Made by a program: the position numbers and the translations under genes. The notes beneath the pieces are model-generated. The model had not been told where the DNA came from, did not search any database, and saw nothing but the letters and a program-made list of their open reading frames with translations. This document shows, piece by piece, positions 12,305 through 23,997 of a stretch of DNA of 64,000 nt. Numbering within the stretch: the stretch's first letter is position 1; each line of letters opens with the position of its first letter. The stretch is taken from the NCBI GenBank assembly GCA_039704465.1, contig JASFAU010000013.1, positions 1-64,000 on the forward strand, in the 5' to 3' direction. Source of the DNA: Plasmodiophora brassicae. Taxonomy: Eukaryota; Endomyxa; Phytomyxea; Plasmodiophorida; Plasmodiophoridae.

Positions 12305-12360
12305 GCTCCGAGGCCACCAGTCTGGCGCTCCGAGGCCACCGGCGCTCCGAGGCCACCAGT
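12305..12360. repeat. Three-copy minisatellite upstream of the kinase gene
   Basis: GCTCCGAGGCCACC occurs three times in direct order, at 12305, 12327 and 12344, with 22- and 17-base spacing. It lies 85-140 bases upstream of the kinase start codon, in the presumed promoter or 5' UTR. Confidence 0.5.
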
Positions 12361-13029
12361 CAGGCACCTCAGGTCGCCATCATGGCCAAGCGCATGTCGG
12401 TATCGGTCGCCAAGGCCGGACATGCAGGTTGTTGGTCGATGACGATGATGGCCCGTCGGCCGACCACAGATGGGGCTCTGCCATCTGTTGTTGGCGCGAG
12501 AAGGCGACTGCCTGAGCATGGCACGATTGTCGACAATACATACCGTGAACTTACTCCACCGAGAAGGCCTTTCCGCCCGCATGCGAAGATGGGCATGTCG
12601 GCGGAGGTCTGGTACGCCAGCATTGTCGTCTGTTGGTGGCGTACGGCGCCGGCGCCAGCCAACCTTCACGCCGCATTTGGGTCGTCGCCCCCGTGACGAC
12701 GGCACGTTGACCGAAGGATGATGCGTCGCCCGATCGATCCGTTATCGTCTGCCGCACGAATATGCTGGTGCCGAGGGGCGGGAGAGTGCTTGTGGCGTCG
12801 AAATAGAGGATGAACGGCGAGTGAGGATTCAACTTCAATCGGAAAGGAGATGTACATTCGGAGGCCAGGGGTAAGTACTGTTGCAGGGTTGCTGGCCTAT
12901 CTTGCGGCGAACAGCACCACGAAGAACCACGTCGTAGCTTGGGGTCCTGGTTCTGACGAACTTACAGCAGGTTCTGCTGCTCGATGCGAAGATACTGATG
13001 CACCACGACTGTGGAAACAGCTTGCCACA
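12361..13029. other. Intergenic region without a supported gene
   Basis: Several overlapping open frames on both strands, including 12283-12696 on the plus strand, show no family motif and no consistent intron structure. No promoter or repeat is evident apart from the minisatellite next to it. Confidence 0.3.
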
Positions 13030-13190
13030 CCGAAATAAGGACGTTGTCGCCAATGTCGCGTTGCTGGAGAGGTACCGCGTGTACGCCTTCAACGTGATGT
13101 CCGTGTCTTGCTTGAATGCGATAAGCCAGCCTTCGCGACCGTGCCAAAACATGATCAGATAGGAAAGGGCGTTGTACAGCGGGTGGGCGG
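13030..13190 (-). pseudogene. Possible Helitron helicase-like fragment
   Basis: The minus strand reads HPLYNALSYLIMFWHGREGW followed by a stretch ending near ATT. This resembles the Helitron replicase segment in which a His-Pro-x-Tyr-x-x-Leu-x-Tyr stretch leads to a Gly-x-x-Gly-Trp and then a Tyr-rich helix. The open frame continues in both directions as unrelated sequence and no catalytic Rep or helicase motif is present, so at best this is a small relic. The match is from memory of the family pattern only. Confidence 0.3.
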
Positions 13191-13239
13191 CGGGCGACCA
13201 GCGCTTTGCCTCGTGTGTGTCACGAGGTACAAACCTGCT

Positions 13240-14170
13240 TACATTGCTCGTCATGCCTGATCTACCATGGTGCACACCCATGCGGGGGCGAAGTCGGCAA
13301 ACGGTGCAGCTCCCTGCCCCGGATTCATCGAATGCGGCCGCTCGGTGCCGGCTGACGCCAGGTCGACCTGCAGGGACGACGTTCGCGCTTTTCGATCCAG
13401 TCTGATTGTATTCGAATGGTTCTCGTTCAAGCAACATGTCGGCAGGGATGGCGGCAGGAAGTCGACGGCAGGCAGGCGTTTCCATGTCGGGTAGTAGAAA
13501 CGGGCGCTGGGCGCCACTGCCCTGCTGGGCGACCTCCAGGCCAGGAAGACGCTACTCGATGGCAATCGGGAAGACTGGCGACGCCCTTGGCTGGTCCTCC
13601 CGTCGTCGATGCATGGTGCAGGGCAGGGGGCGCGTCGGACCGAATGCAGCGATCGGCGGGCGGACAGGGCGCCCCGCCCCAGTTCACGAGTAGGTCGGCC
13701 GGGGGTTGGCTCCGCCCCTCTAGGAACGACGATTAGTGCCCTGCTGAACGGTCGATTGCAGGTTGGTCCTGCCAACAATGTCGCGCGCCTGTGCATCAAG
13801 GAACACCTCATACCTGTCCTGGAGGTGCACAGCCTCCGCCCAGACGCGTCGTACGTGTCGGCAAGCACCCAGCAGGACGTGTTGTGGTGCACTGGGTCCG
13901 TTGGCCCATGGCGTCGCTAGGCGGGGATGTCGGCGCGGATGCTGAGCGGGCAGGCTTAGGTGCCAGGGCGTCGACGACCTGCGCCATGCAGTACCGAGCA
14001 CAACTGAATGTCGGGCGGCCTTGTAGGACGTCGCAGTGGGCGGTGACGGCGAGGCGATCGGCGGCGGCGTCGGGTGGTCGGTCGCGTCGACGTCGCCCGC
14101 CCACGGAGTCGGCGCCGTGCTGCACACGTGGACGCATCTGGACGTCTGGCGCCCACCTGCAGGCGATCGA
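13240..14170. repeat. Dispersed repeat, copy 2 (about 0.93 kb)
   Basis: Same block order as copy 1: GGCTGACGCCAGGTCGACCT near 13350, GGGATGGCGGCAGGAAGTCG near 13450, CGGGCGCTGGGCGCCACTGC near 13500, a block around GTCGATGCATGGTGCAGG near 13605, CCTGTGCATCAAGGAACACC near 13788 and CGGGCGGCCTTGTAGGACGT near 14018. Long plus-strand open frames cross it but are not conserved in the other copies. Confidence 0.65.
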
Positions 14171-14384
14171 TGGCTGTGCTCAGACCTGGTACCCGGACTG
14201 TAAATCTGGCCACAACGTAATGCAGATAGAAGCCATACGACGGCACATCGCCCAGATTCGCATTGCTATGCCATGCCCGCGACACCAGGTCGACATCGAA
14301 GTGGACCTGGCGCGGCGCTGAACGCGAAGCATTGCTGGGACACGGACGCGATCAACTGTCCTGCATGCGTGTATTGATGCCGGA

Positions 14385-14660
14385 CATGCCTGTCTGGTTC
14401 GTCTGGTCTGACTGGCAGTCATCGACACGCATGTAGCGGCGATCGATGTCGGCGCACGTCATCGGTGATGTGCGCCGTCGCTTTGCACCCAGTGCAGCGA
14501 GGACCGCTGTTCCGCGCAACGGGACGCCAGCGTGGCCTGCAGGGCGCTATCCGCGCGAATCGAACTGGTCTAGTTGTTCTGAACTGTTCTGGTTGTGGAT
14601 ACATGCCGGACAGGGAGGGTGGCGGGTGGTTGACAGGCGGCGGAGGCGGACACGACACCG
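14385..14660. repeat. Partial head copy of the same dispersed repeat
   Basis: It resembles the start of copy 1 (9600-9800): GTCTGGTCTGACTGGCAGTC, then ATCGACACGCATGTAG, then GGTGGCGGGTGGTTGACAGG. The similarity stops before the central block, so this copy is truncated by about 14.7 kb. Confidence 0.4.
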
Positions 14661-14749
14661 TTTGCTGAGAATCGGGTGCCAGGTACTGCTGTACCTGCCC
14701 GCGGCCCTGACAGACCTGCTGACGTCGATGGATTGAGCTGATCGGCCAT

Positions 14750-15690
14750 TTGCCATGATCGACACGCAGGTGGCAGAAGACGACGGAGCCCACGCCCGGG
14801 AACGGGAACGGCCCCCCACCGGTTTCTTCGAACGCTGCCGCTCGGCGCCGGTTGACGCCAGGACAACCTGCAGAGACCTCGTCTGCCTGTATTGAACGGT
14901 TTGACTTTGTGAAGATGTGACGGCCGGGATGGCGGAGGGTCTTCGACGGCAGGCACGCGCCCGCATATCGACCGGCGGCAAATGGCGCTGGACACCGCTG
15001 GCCTGCTGGACGATTTGCACGACAGGAAAGCGACGCTCGTCAGGCGGACGGGACAGCAGAGGCGCCCTTGGTTGTTCTCGTCCATCGATGCATGATGTAG
15101 GTCAAGAGCGCGCCAGACAGAACACAGCGAGCTGCGGCGGGCGGTCTAAACGCCGCCTTAGCTGAGGGTCAGGCCGACGCGGGGCTGAACCCGGCCCGGC
15201 CCGGCAGGACGACCACTGTCCATCAGCGGCTCATGCTGGACGGGAGACAGCAGGTGACGCCAGGCGTGTCCTGTCCAGCACGAGTTAGACGGCCTGGGTC
15301 TGTGCCTGAGGCGACAATTCGTACCTGTCCTCGAGGTGCAGGGCGTTCTCACAGACGCGCTGGACGCGACGATACCCCAACAGCAGGACGTGCTGCATGC
15401 GGCTATTGAGTTCGATGACGCGCGCGACGTCAAGCGTCCAGCAGGACGTGTTGAGGCGGTAGCGGGTCTGTTGGGAGAATGTCACTGGTCGGCGGCGACG
15501 TCGGCGCAGGTGCAGGCAGGCGCATCGTCAGGAGCGACCTGCGCCGTGTGATGCCGAACACAACGGCATGTCGGGCGGCCATGCAGGACGTCGCAGAGGG
15601 CGGCTTTCGCGACTTGCAGCGACATCGGGTAGTCGATCGCGCCGAGATGCACCCACAGCGGCATCGACGTGGTGCAGCCAGACCCCAGAG
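14750..15690. repeat. Dispersed repeat, copy 3 (about 0.94 kb)
   Basis: Blocks in the same order as copies 1 and 2: GGTTGACGCCAGGACAACCT near 14850, GGGATGGCGGAGGGTCTTCG near 14925, ACACCGCTGGCCTGCTGGAC near 14993, CATCGATGCATGATGTAGG near 15082, CGTACCTGTCCTCGAGGTGC near 15323 and CATGTCGGGCGGCCATGCAG near 15565. It is non-coding as far as I can see. Confidence 0.65.
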
Positions 15691-16281
15691 ATGTGGGTGT
15701 TCGAACCATGGACAGAGCGCGGAACTCGTTGATGACAGGGGCAGTTCAGCGGACGAAGGCCTGGATCAGATGCGGCACAGCGTCTCAGACATCGAGGTCG
15801 CCGCCGGAGCATGTGCGGTTACCGCCTGTTCATCACGTCCTGACCCCAACAGGACAGGAGGAAGTCGTGGAACGCGCGGTCTACTCATGGATGATCATCC
15901 GAGCGCGCGTCTGCCTGACCACGAGACGCCAGCTGGCGATGCCGTCCATTGTGCACCGGTCGCGCAAAACGAGTCCACGCCGACCACGCGCGGCATTCTG
16001 CGCACCCCCACGGAGTTCAGCTTCGACTTGGTGAAATCAGCAAATTGCCCAAATTGCCCCACATTCTTCGCAATTGCAGACGAACGGTGGCACTTTTGGC
16101 ACACCGGACAGGCGTCCTGCCTCTGAGTTCTAATGCCCTTTCCAACGGTACCTTTGTTTCTAGCTAACGGTGGCTCAAACGCGCTAACAACACCTTGTAA
16201 TGCCCCAATCGATCGACGCTGTGCCTGTACCGCTATTCGTGACCCAGCGTACCAGAAGAGTGCTTTCTCGGGGCAGCTTGT
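15691..16281. other. Intergenic region, no supported gene
   Basis: A plus-strand open frame (15479-16126) overlaps the end of repeat copy 3 and shows no motif. Around 16033-16076 there is an AT-richer run with repeated AATTGCCC words. The segment lies downstream of the 3' end of the minus-strand membrane-protein gene. Confidence 0.3.
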
Positions 16282-16309
16282 AGCTTCTTTTATATGTATA
16301 AAAGAAGCT
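16282..16309. repeat. 13-bp palindromic hairpin at the 3' end of the membrane-protein gene
   Basis: AGCTTCTTTTATA (16282-16294) is perfectly complementary to TATAAAAGAAGCT (16297-16309), with a 2-base centre. It sits 5 bases past the minus-strand stop codon at 16314. It is A/T-rich and may act as a transcript 3'-end element. Confidence 0.55.
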
Positions 16310-16313
16310 TCCT

Positions 16314-19300
16314 CTACAACGGTGGAGGATCGGGAACGAAGATAATCGGAACCTGGACGACGGTTAAGTTCGCGATGATCGGATTGACATCACTATCTAT
16401 GGCCGTGCAACGCTGCGAGTCGCGGTACGAATCCACGATGGTCATCTCGTTCAGCAGGCCGATCTCGGAATCCTCCATCCTGGCCACTGGCGTCTTTGTA
16501 CTGTTGATCGAGATGATTACTTGCCCGCCAGCGCCCGATTGTCCTGCGGCGGTCGACTGCGTCGTCGCTTCGTTTTGTGTCCCGGATAACGCCTCGATCC
16601 GGCTGTACAGTCTGTCTAGCAGCACTGTGTTGATATAGCCCTTGAAGATACCGAACGTCTTGGCGACGGATAACAGGTTCGTCTGCCCCAGTCGTTCATG
16701 GAGCTGGTCACGAGTCATCGGTGTGTAACACAATGCGTCAGAACTGTTCGGGTCCAGGAGCGCTTTGTGCTTCATCACGAGTTCAACGTCTTGGTTCCAT
16801 ATCCACAGGTCATGCCAGAACGAGAACCATAGAGCGTTAATCGGGTGACTGTCGAAAAAGGCCAGCCTGACCAGCAATGCACGGTCAAACCCATGGTACC
16901 TGATCGACATTCGAAAGGCAGCGTTACTTTTGGTACACCATCATCAGTCCGGCACTATGCTTATCGGGCAGCCTTTGCAGGATTGGGTTCCGCTCACATT
17001 CTCGCAGAATGCGGAACAATGCGAATGAGCTGATACGGTCGAAATGGTAGCAGAAGTACTTGGATAGAGCGTAGAAGGTGCAATCAGTTGGCGTCACGGG
17101 CACGGGACCGCGTTTGTAGACTTACCCAGAACGAATACGACATGGTGGCCTCCTTGGCGTCGAACTGTTGCAGTCGGGCCAACCGGTACCGTTCCAGTTG
17201 CTGCTCAATCTCGATAAGACGAGCGCTGCGCACGTTGGCGCAGGATGCCCAGTTGTTGTACATGAGGCGCATGAGATCCCGACAGGCCGGGTCGCCCGCA
17301 TCGAATCGGTAATCAGGCGTCAAACCCTAGCATCGAGGTCAGCACATAGCCTTGGAGTCATTGCCAGCTGTAGATGCGAAGGACATACAATTTGGGCGCC
17401 TGATAAACATTCCGTTTCGTTGTTCCAGTGCTTGCCCTCCTCGTCAACGCCGGTCCTGTGCATCAATCACAGCCTGGTCAGTGGAATACTCGGAAATTAA
17501 ACACAGGAGCTGTCTGCCGTAGGAGTACCCATCGCTGTAGAAGACACTCGGGTTGAACCCGTTTGCCATGTTGACCGTCGTACCGGTCGCCGGATCGGTC
17601 CAGTCGGCTCCCGACTTTTGCCCAACCGAGAACCTCCCTGTGCAACGCTGTTATGATCCCGGAAACTGCTCGCTTGAAGGAGGCGTTAAACAGCATTACC
17701 GGTGCGAAATGTAAACAGCACGTTGACGGTGTACGTTTCGATACGGCTTCCGCCCTTGCCGTCGGACACCCGACGTTCCTTCGTCTTCCTCTTCCAGCAT
17801 TGATGGAAATGGTTGACTTGCTCCCCTGCGAGGTTCAAACTTCAACATCCCATCCCGTTCTGCCGATCCGGAATGAACGATACCGTCGAGACATCGAAGC
17901 ATGCGGCGAACCTATACACACAGCAGGTTGGCAAGCGTTTGCGACGTTGATTCCCGCACCTGCGAACGCACCTGCCTTCGGCGACGAATCTCGCCGCTGA
18001 GGTTCTGCTGGACCAGCAGCTGGAGTTGAGCGATCGACTCGTTCTGGTTGCGTCTGACACCCGAGACGACCGACGCCAAGGAGAAGATTGCTTCTTCGTC
18101 CGTATCGTCCATCACGAGCACGACGCAGAACGGAAAGGGGATGCAGTACGCCCTGCAGAACACGCACCGGTTCATTAGCGTCGACTGTGCTGGGACACAC
18201 ACGCGCTGAAGCCTCATCGCACCTGCCGAAATGTGTCGCTGAAGACGATGGCCTCTGAACGCGGTTCATCTCTTGCGTGACGGCAGACACTTTCGCCTCG
18301 ACGGATCCTGTTCAACAGCGGCCACTGAGCCGGCCAGGCGTGCACGACTGGGGTGCCATATATCAGTACCGTCCCAGAAGACGTCGTATCCGATGAGGTA
18401 TTTGACGATGACGGCAATATCGGCCGCCAGAGTAGACGGCTGCCTGTGCATGTTGATGGTCGACATGATCGCGTCGCGGTACGACTGCAGGGATTCGTAC
18501 TTGGCGATCTCACAGTTCTCGCCATGGCGTTCGCCAACCGTGCCGGCGAACCCCATCAGGTACGGCGGGGAGGACCCATATTTGAAGTCCAGGTGCTTCG
18601 GGGCGTATTCCTTACTCGTCGGGTCGGCCATTGGGACCCGGTATTCCTCATCCCTGGGCATTCAACGTCTTTCAAACAAGTGGTGACGTCCTTCCATACG
18701 GCACGTACTGAGCGAACAGGACGTCCCAGAATTCGTGCCAGATCCGCAGTTTGCGAGCTCTGTCGAACGAGAAGGCGTCGCTGAGGACAAGGTGGTCATT
18801 GCCCGATTTGGTGAATTCGCTGGGCATGGGAGTCAGGCGTCGACACGGGACAGGTTCCGCTCTGGACGAGGCTTACATCATCTGGCGAAAGTTCTTCATC
18901 TTGTGTCGAACGGCGGGTATGGAAGAGAGGGCCATGGCGCCCGCTGCAATACCGGCAACGGCAGCGAGAGTGTTCGAGATGACGTCGAACGCGATGATGA
19001 CACCCGGTGAGCTGACCGCCCCCGTTATCAGGCCGATTACCGCGATGGTGAGCGCCGTGAACCGGCAGATCCCATCCAAGAGATCGTTCTCGTTGTCCAG
19101 GTAGGGCCTGATCGTCCAGCACCACAACGCTGCACGATTGTCATGTTAGCGGTTCCGTTCCGCAGGTTGACGTACTGAACTCAACCGTATATGCCGAGGA
19201 TGGCGATTGTCACGACAGCCTGCACCACGAGCAGACCTGTGACACCGGCTGCCGACACGCTGTTGCCAACTCTAGAGTGGAAGGTATCAACACATTCATC

Positions 19301-21164
19301 AGTGCCTTCGTCGTCGACCGCACGCACTGACTTGTTGTCGACGACGAGGACGGTCGCTGGTAGGACCAGCAGCACCTTCATCACCATAACAATCACCTTA
19401 CTGTATGCCGCCTTCCGCTCATACGCCTGGAACATACTCTTGAACGGGCTGATGTTCTTCTTTAGGTCTTCGCGGCTGTAGTGCTGTCAGGCGATCACTG
19501 CAGGTTCCACCACGATGCCTGTCTTACTAGTTGGCGTCCGTGTACCCGCCTTCCCGGAGCTTCCCGTCATCATCGTACATGGACGGTTTCGGGATGTTCG
19601 CTTGGATGATTCGGTAGAAATAGAATGGCATCGGCACTGCGAATACGCCCAGACAGACCACGGCCAGGAAGGTCATGAACCCGTGTGTTCCCTGGTAGCA
19701 TTGCGTCGGATCAGCCGCGAACTTCCGGTCGCACGTCAGAACCTGCATTCATTGGATGGTTAGAACGGAATCTGCGCCCGAATGCATAAGGAACCGGCCT
19801 GCAACGAGTCGCGAAACACGGGAAGGTATAGAGTGGTCAGGATCGTTGTGTACACTTGGATTCGCTTGATGTCCTCTACGAAATTGACAGTCAGACACAG
19901 CCAGCCGTTACCGACACTGTGAAACCCTTACTCGGATCGACCATGGCCCATGTGATCACCTCCAGCCCTGCCGTCTCCTCCTTCGGCTGCAGTCGCCGCT
20001 CCAGATTCCAGAAGAGCGATACGGTCACACTCGCGACGATGGTCTCCACGATAAACACTGCTACAGCCAGACCAGCGGCGTTCTGCGCGAACCAGCACGA
20101 AAAGCAGATGGAGAATACGCCGGATAGGGCGCCCCAGAACCGACGGAACCCGGGTGGCAATCGCTGCCCACTTGTGAACAGCGAGATCTAAGCGGCATTG
20201 ACGCACGTTTACAAGTCGGACCAGGGAGCAACGTCGCGTTTACCAGCTGCTGAAAATCTCGAATGATTTCGAACTTGGTCAAATCGAACAGGGCGCTGGC
20301 GTTTCGTCCGACAGCGCCGATAACGGGTAGGAGCTCGCGAGATGCGGGTACGAGAACGGCATCGGCCCGCCCGAATGTGACTTTGGCGGCGGCTCCCAGG
20401 CGTGATGCTTCTGCCATTGCACCCACACCGGCGACCCCGGCCACTTTGGTGACCCCTTCCTTGGCCGCTCGGACGTCCTTCATGTCCGATTTCGCTGTCG
20501 ACGTCAGCAACGCAGCGTTGTCCCTCGCTTCCTTAGTGTCGACTTGGCCGAGTGCCTCTTTCGTGCTGGAAGCCACTTGCGATGCTCCCGATGTGATCTC
20601 TCCTGTGCGGATGTGCCCTAGAGAGACTTCCGCATGCGACGCGAACTGTCCGGCGCCGGATACCATATTGCTCGTGTTGACGCTCTGTAACTCGTCTTTG
20701 GCATTCGATACGAGGTGTACGGCTCCTGACGCCACGCCGCTGACGTTTGTGTGCCCCAAAGCGTCTCTGGCGTCGGCAGCCAAACGACCAGCCCCTTGGG
20801 CTATGTCGCTACTGTGGACTTGACCAAACGCGTGTTCGACACTGGAGGCGACGCGCCCTGCTCCGGTGACGATGTCGTGCTCGTTTACGTGTCCGAGCGC
20901 GTCTCTGGCGCCCGAAGCAATTCTGTTTGCACCACTGACTGCATCCTCTGTACGGAGGTGCCGAATGGCCTGCTCCGCACGGGAGGCAATGTCCTCCGCC
21001 TCGTGCACGATGTCCGATGGGTGAATTCTCGCTAGGGCATCTGCGCCATCGCGAGCCAAAGCGCTGCCATCTGCGGCGATCTGACTCGTGTCGACCTGGC
21101 CTAGTGCTTCTTTCGCGTCTGACGTGACCTTTCCAGCGCCATCCATGACCTCCGACTCCAACAA
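16314..21164 (-). CDS. Multi-exon polytopic membrane protein with 23-residue repeats
   Basis: Minus-strand coding blocks run from about 21164 to a stop at 16314. The N-terminal block (about 21164-20230) carries about ten degenerate 23-residue Ala-rich repeats of the type IVTGAGRVASSVEHAFGQVH, probably helical. Blocks at about 20160-19890, 19748-19527, 19435-19181 and 19127-18873 each carry hydrophobic membrane segments (for example AVAVFIVETIVASVTVSLFW and FMTFLAVVCLGVFAVPMPFY), with RPYLDNENDLLDG between two of them. Later blocks near 18661-18270, 17323-17120, 17030-16945 and 16897-16314 are largely hydrophilic; one intron (donor near 17124) is clear. The pattern of a repeat ectodomain, several membrane spans and a long tail resembles protist surface or channel-like proteins, but I do not recognise the family. 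Exon borders are mostly unresolved, upstream exons are likely, and the region could hold more than one gene. Confidence 0.45.
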
Positions 21165-22251
21165 GAGAATGGCTGGGATCGTTCCGGCGTACCGAACAGC
21201 ATACAGTTACCCGTTACAGGGTTCGATCCCAACTCCTACGTACAATTACAGTATATACCAGTGCATGGCCACCAAGAACTGCCGATTGCGACCTCTGTTA
21301 TCAGGCAGATGGCGCCGCTCTGTCAGTGTCAGACTATCCGCTTCGATGAATTCTGTGGAATACTTCACTGCGGGCCAGTATAATCTGATTGGCCATCCAA
21401 GATCCGCCTGCTATGAGTTGATAACAAAATGGGCCAGTTCATCGTATGTTTATCACGTCAAGGGCCCGCAAGTGCGAACGCCTTTACGCGCTATGCCTGC
21501 TCTGGCATGGGTGACACGCCCGTAAGACGGCGGACGATGGTGGTAGGCTGCTGAGGTATCGTTTACGCTATACAAGGTACGGTATTGTAATGCCCACTGC
21601 TTGAGGACCTCAGTCTGGCGGGCCGTTCCCTGAGCCTGCACGAGTGCGTGCTGTCGGTCGGTCGATGGAAGGCATAACGTTGACCCTTAACGATTCCATC
21701 AGTGCGTACGTTTGATGTCGTAAATCCTGGTGGCCTGCCCGCGGGCTCGTACCACACGATTGGCCACAATCCGATCTGGTAGTCGAGTGTGCAGCACCAC
21801 TGTATCATGTCGATGCTTCGTCAATGCAGCGAGAAGCACGGAACCGCTTGCTCTTGGCAAATCGGTTCGGAGCGGTCTGTTTGGATGTACGTTCGCTTGC
21901 ATTTTCGTTACGTACACAGCAGCATGCATGTACCCCCAGCGCCGTCAACGGTGCCCTCTTGCAGCATGTGCGGTGCGAATCGCCTGCGCTTCATCTTGTG
22001 CGCGTGCGCCAGCAAGGGCTTGGCGGTTCATTGGTCGTCGTCGATCGCGGGAGGCAGTGCCGAATCGCGCAGCGGCGGCTGCCACAGCATGGCGTTCACC
22101 GCGGCGATCCTGTGACAATGGAAGTGGATGGTCCGCCTGTCAGTGGAGCGGACCTGCCGTACCGGGGGGGCGGCCGCTCAGCCGGGGCGCCGGGCGCGGG
22201 GTTGCGTCGTCTGCCGTGGGGCGCCGCTCGTCAGCAGTACGTAGGTAGGTC
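21165..22251. other. Region between the membrane-protein gene and OTU1; no certain gene
   Basis: Open frames near 21563-21929 (minus) and 21730-22248 (plus) lack recognisable motifs. The minus frame stays open just above 21164, so N-terminal exons of the membrane-protein gene may lie here. A box-B-like GGTTCGATCCC at about 21218-21228 is discussed under rejected items. Confidence 0.3.
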
Positions 22252-23606
22252 ATGACGACGCCCGTTCGCCTGCAGGTTCGCGGCCCGGGCGGTGCTCGAT
22301 GCGTCCTCGACCATTTGACGTCCGAGACGACTATCGACGACCTGCGGTCGCAGATATCGACGCTGATGGATATCCATCCGGACGTGCAGCGCCTGATGAT
22401 CGGTTTCCCGCCGCGACCCATTGACACCGTGTCGCCGCAGACGACGCTGGCGACGGCTGGCGTGCGGTCTGGCGAATCCATCATCGTGGAGAAGTCGACG
22501 GCGCCGAGAGGCATACAGAAGGCCAGCGCCGCCGAATCACAGTCCGTTATTTACACGATTCCGAAGAACACCGGGTCGGTCACGATCACGCGTCTGACGT
22601 TGCTTCCGACGTTCTCATGCAATGCCTCAGGATGTTTGTCCAGCGGGCGATGCCGCCCGATAATTCCTGCCTGTTCCATAGGTATTCGGAGCGCCTCTGG
22701 CGGGCACTGGACCCAGTGATGACGTTTGCCTCGTGGCCAGTGTTGCTTATGTCTGCAAGGACCGCGCTCGTGATGCCGCCGTCGCCATGCGCAAGATGGT
22801 TCGTGACGTCGGCAAGGTTACATGTCCGCTTACCCGGGCCTAAGTGTCTCCGGCCATGTAGATCGCCGACGCAGTCGCAGCCAGCCCGGCCGTCTACAAC
22901 GAAACTCTTCTGGAGCAATCCAACGCATCCTATCAAAGGCATGTTCCGAACGTATACAAGGTGTGTTGCTATCCGACCCACTAACGTGTGGACCGTACTC
23001 AGTTTCATCATGAACCCGAATGTCTGGGGAGGCGCCATTGAGCTGTTGATCTTCTCGCGTCTCTTTGAGACCGAGATCGTATGTGTCACCGACGGATATC
23101 TGGCACGCATGGCTCTCAGCACCTTCTTTTATCAGGTGGCTTTCGACCCAGACTATCTTCGCGAGGACGTCTTTGGGCAGGACGCTGGGTATACCCGTCG
23201 AGTGTTCCTCCTGTTCTCCGCTGGGCGGTCGCAGGAATCGCAAGCCGGTGGTCACGCAGCGCACTACGACGCGCTCGTGTTCAGTCCCGGTGGATCACCC
23301 AACGACGACCGCAACGACAAGGTCGTATTCAGCGCGGCTGACATGTACGCGTGGGAGCGTGCGCGGCAGTTCATTGAGCACATGCACCGGGAGCGTTGCA
23401 CCAAGAACCCTCAGCTGCAACTCTGCAAGCAATGGAGGCGCTCCAAGACGGGCGCGCCGACTCGGCCAAGCACCGGGTACAGTCTAACCGCGTCGTCCTC
23501 GTCCTCGCCATCAGCACCATCCGCGACGTGGGCTTGTTCCGCCTGTACGTTTGTGAACCAGCCCGGCAGTAGGCAGTGCGAAGTGTGTCAGACTGCCCGG
23601 AAGTAA
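22252..23606 (+). CDS. OTU1/YOD1-type deubiquitinase
   Basis: Six exons, 22252-22574, 22631-22681, 22741-22816, 22862-22962, 23003-23078 and 23136-23606, give 365 residues with consistent phases. Residues 1-85 form the UBX-like domain typical of OTU1 (IGFPPRPID, then GVRSGESIIVEK), which binds p97/Cdc48. The OTU protease domain has the catalytic Cys in MPPDNSCLFHS (about 119), the WGGAIELL helix and the catalytic His in HYDALVF. The C-terminus is a RanBP2-type zinc finger (WACSACTFVNQPGSRQCEVC), where animal and yeast OTU1 carry a C2H2 finger. In known relatives the enzyme trims ubiquitin chains on p97 clients during ER-associated degradation. The 22963-23002 intron is only 40 nt. A Ser-rich linker precedes the finger. 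Confidence 0.85.
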
Positions 23607-23997
23607 GTTCCCTATACAACGCGGACGCTGGCTGTATTCCCCAGCGGATGTCTACGGTTGTTGTCGGGTCGCTGTCGCCACCGATACACAGGTTGGTGTT
23701 ATTTTACGGATAGGGAATGCTGCTTCTTCGGGAAGGTTCTCGAATGTCGTGCGACGCGTGACCGGCCGCAAGGGCCACGGGAATGTGGCCACGGTTGAGA
23801 TCCGCAATTCGGATCGGTTTTGTGGACTGCGGTTGCGCCCGAGTAGAGCGTAACCGTATACGCGTGGGTCGCGTCGCTGGCGTGGCTCCGCTTCGGGCTA
23901 TCCGTCCCAGTCTGCAGTCGAGTCGGGTTGGCGATTCATCAGGGATTGGATTCACGCGCGAATCTGCACTGTTGCGGACCGTATCGGTACGGTCTCC
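23607..23997. other. Intergenic region upstream of cysteine dioxygenase
   Basis: No supported gene. It holds the 3' end of the OTU1 transcript and the promoter of the cysteine dioxygenase gene. Only short unconvincing open frames occur. Confidence 0.35.

Noticed and set aside
15479..16126. 215-residue plus-strand frame
   Set aside because: Overlaps repeat copy 3, is not conserved in the other copies and has no motif.
21180..21240. tRNA-like box B (GGTTCGATCCC)
   Set aside because: The T-stem does not pair for five bases and no matching box A, anticodon arm or acceptor stem was found.
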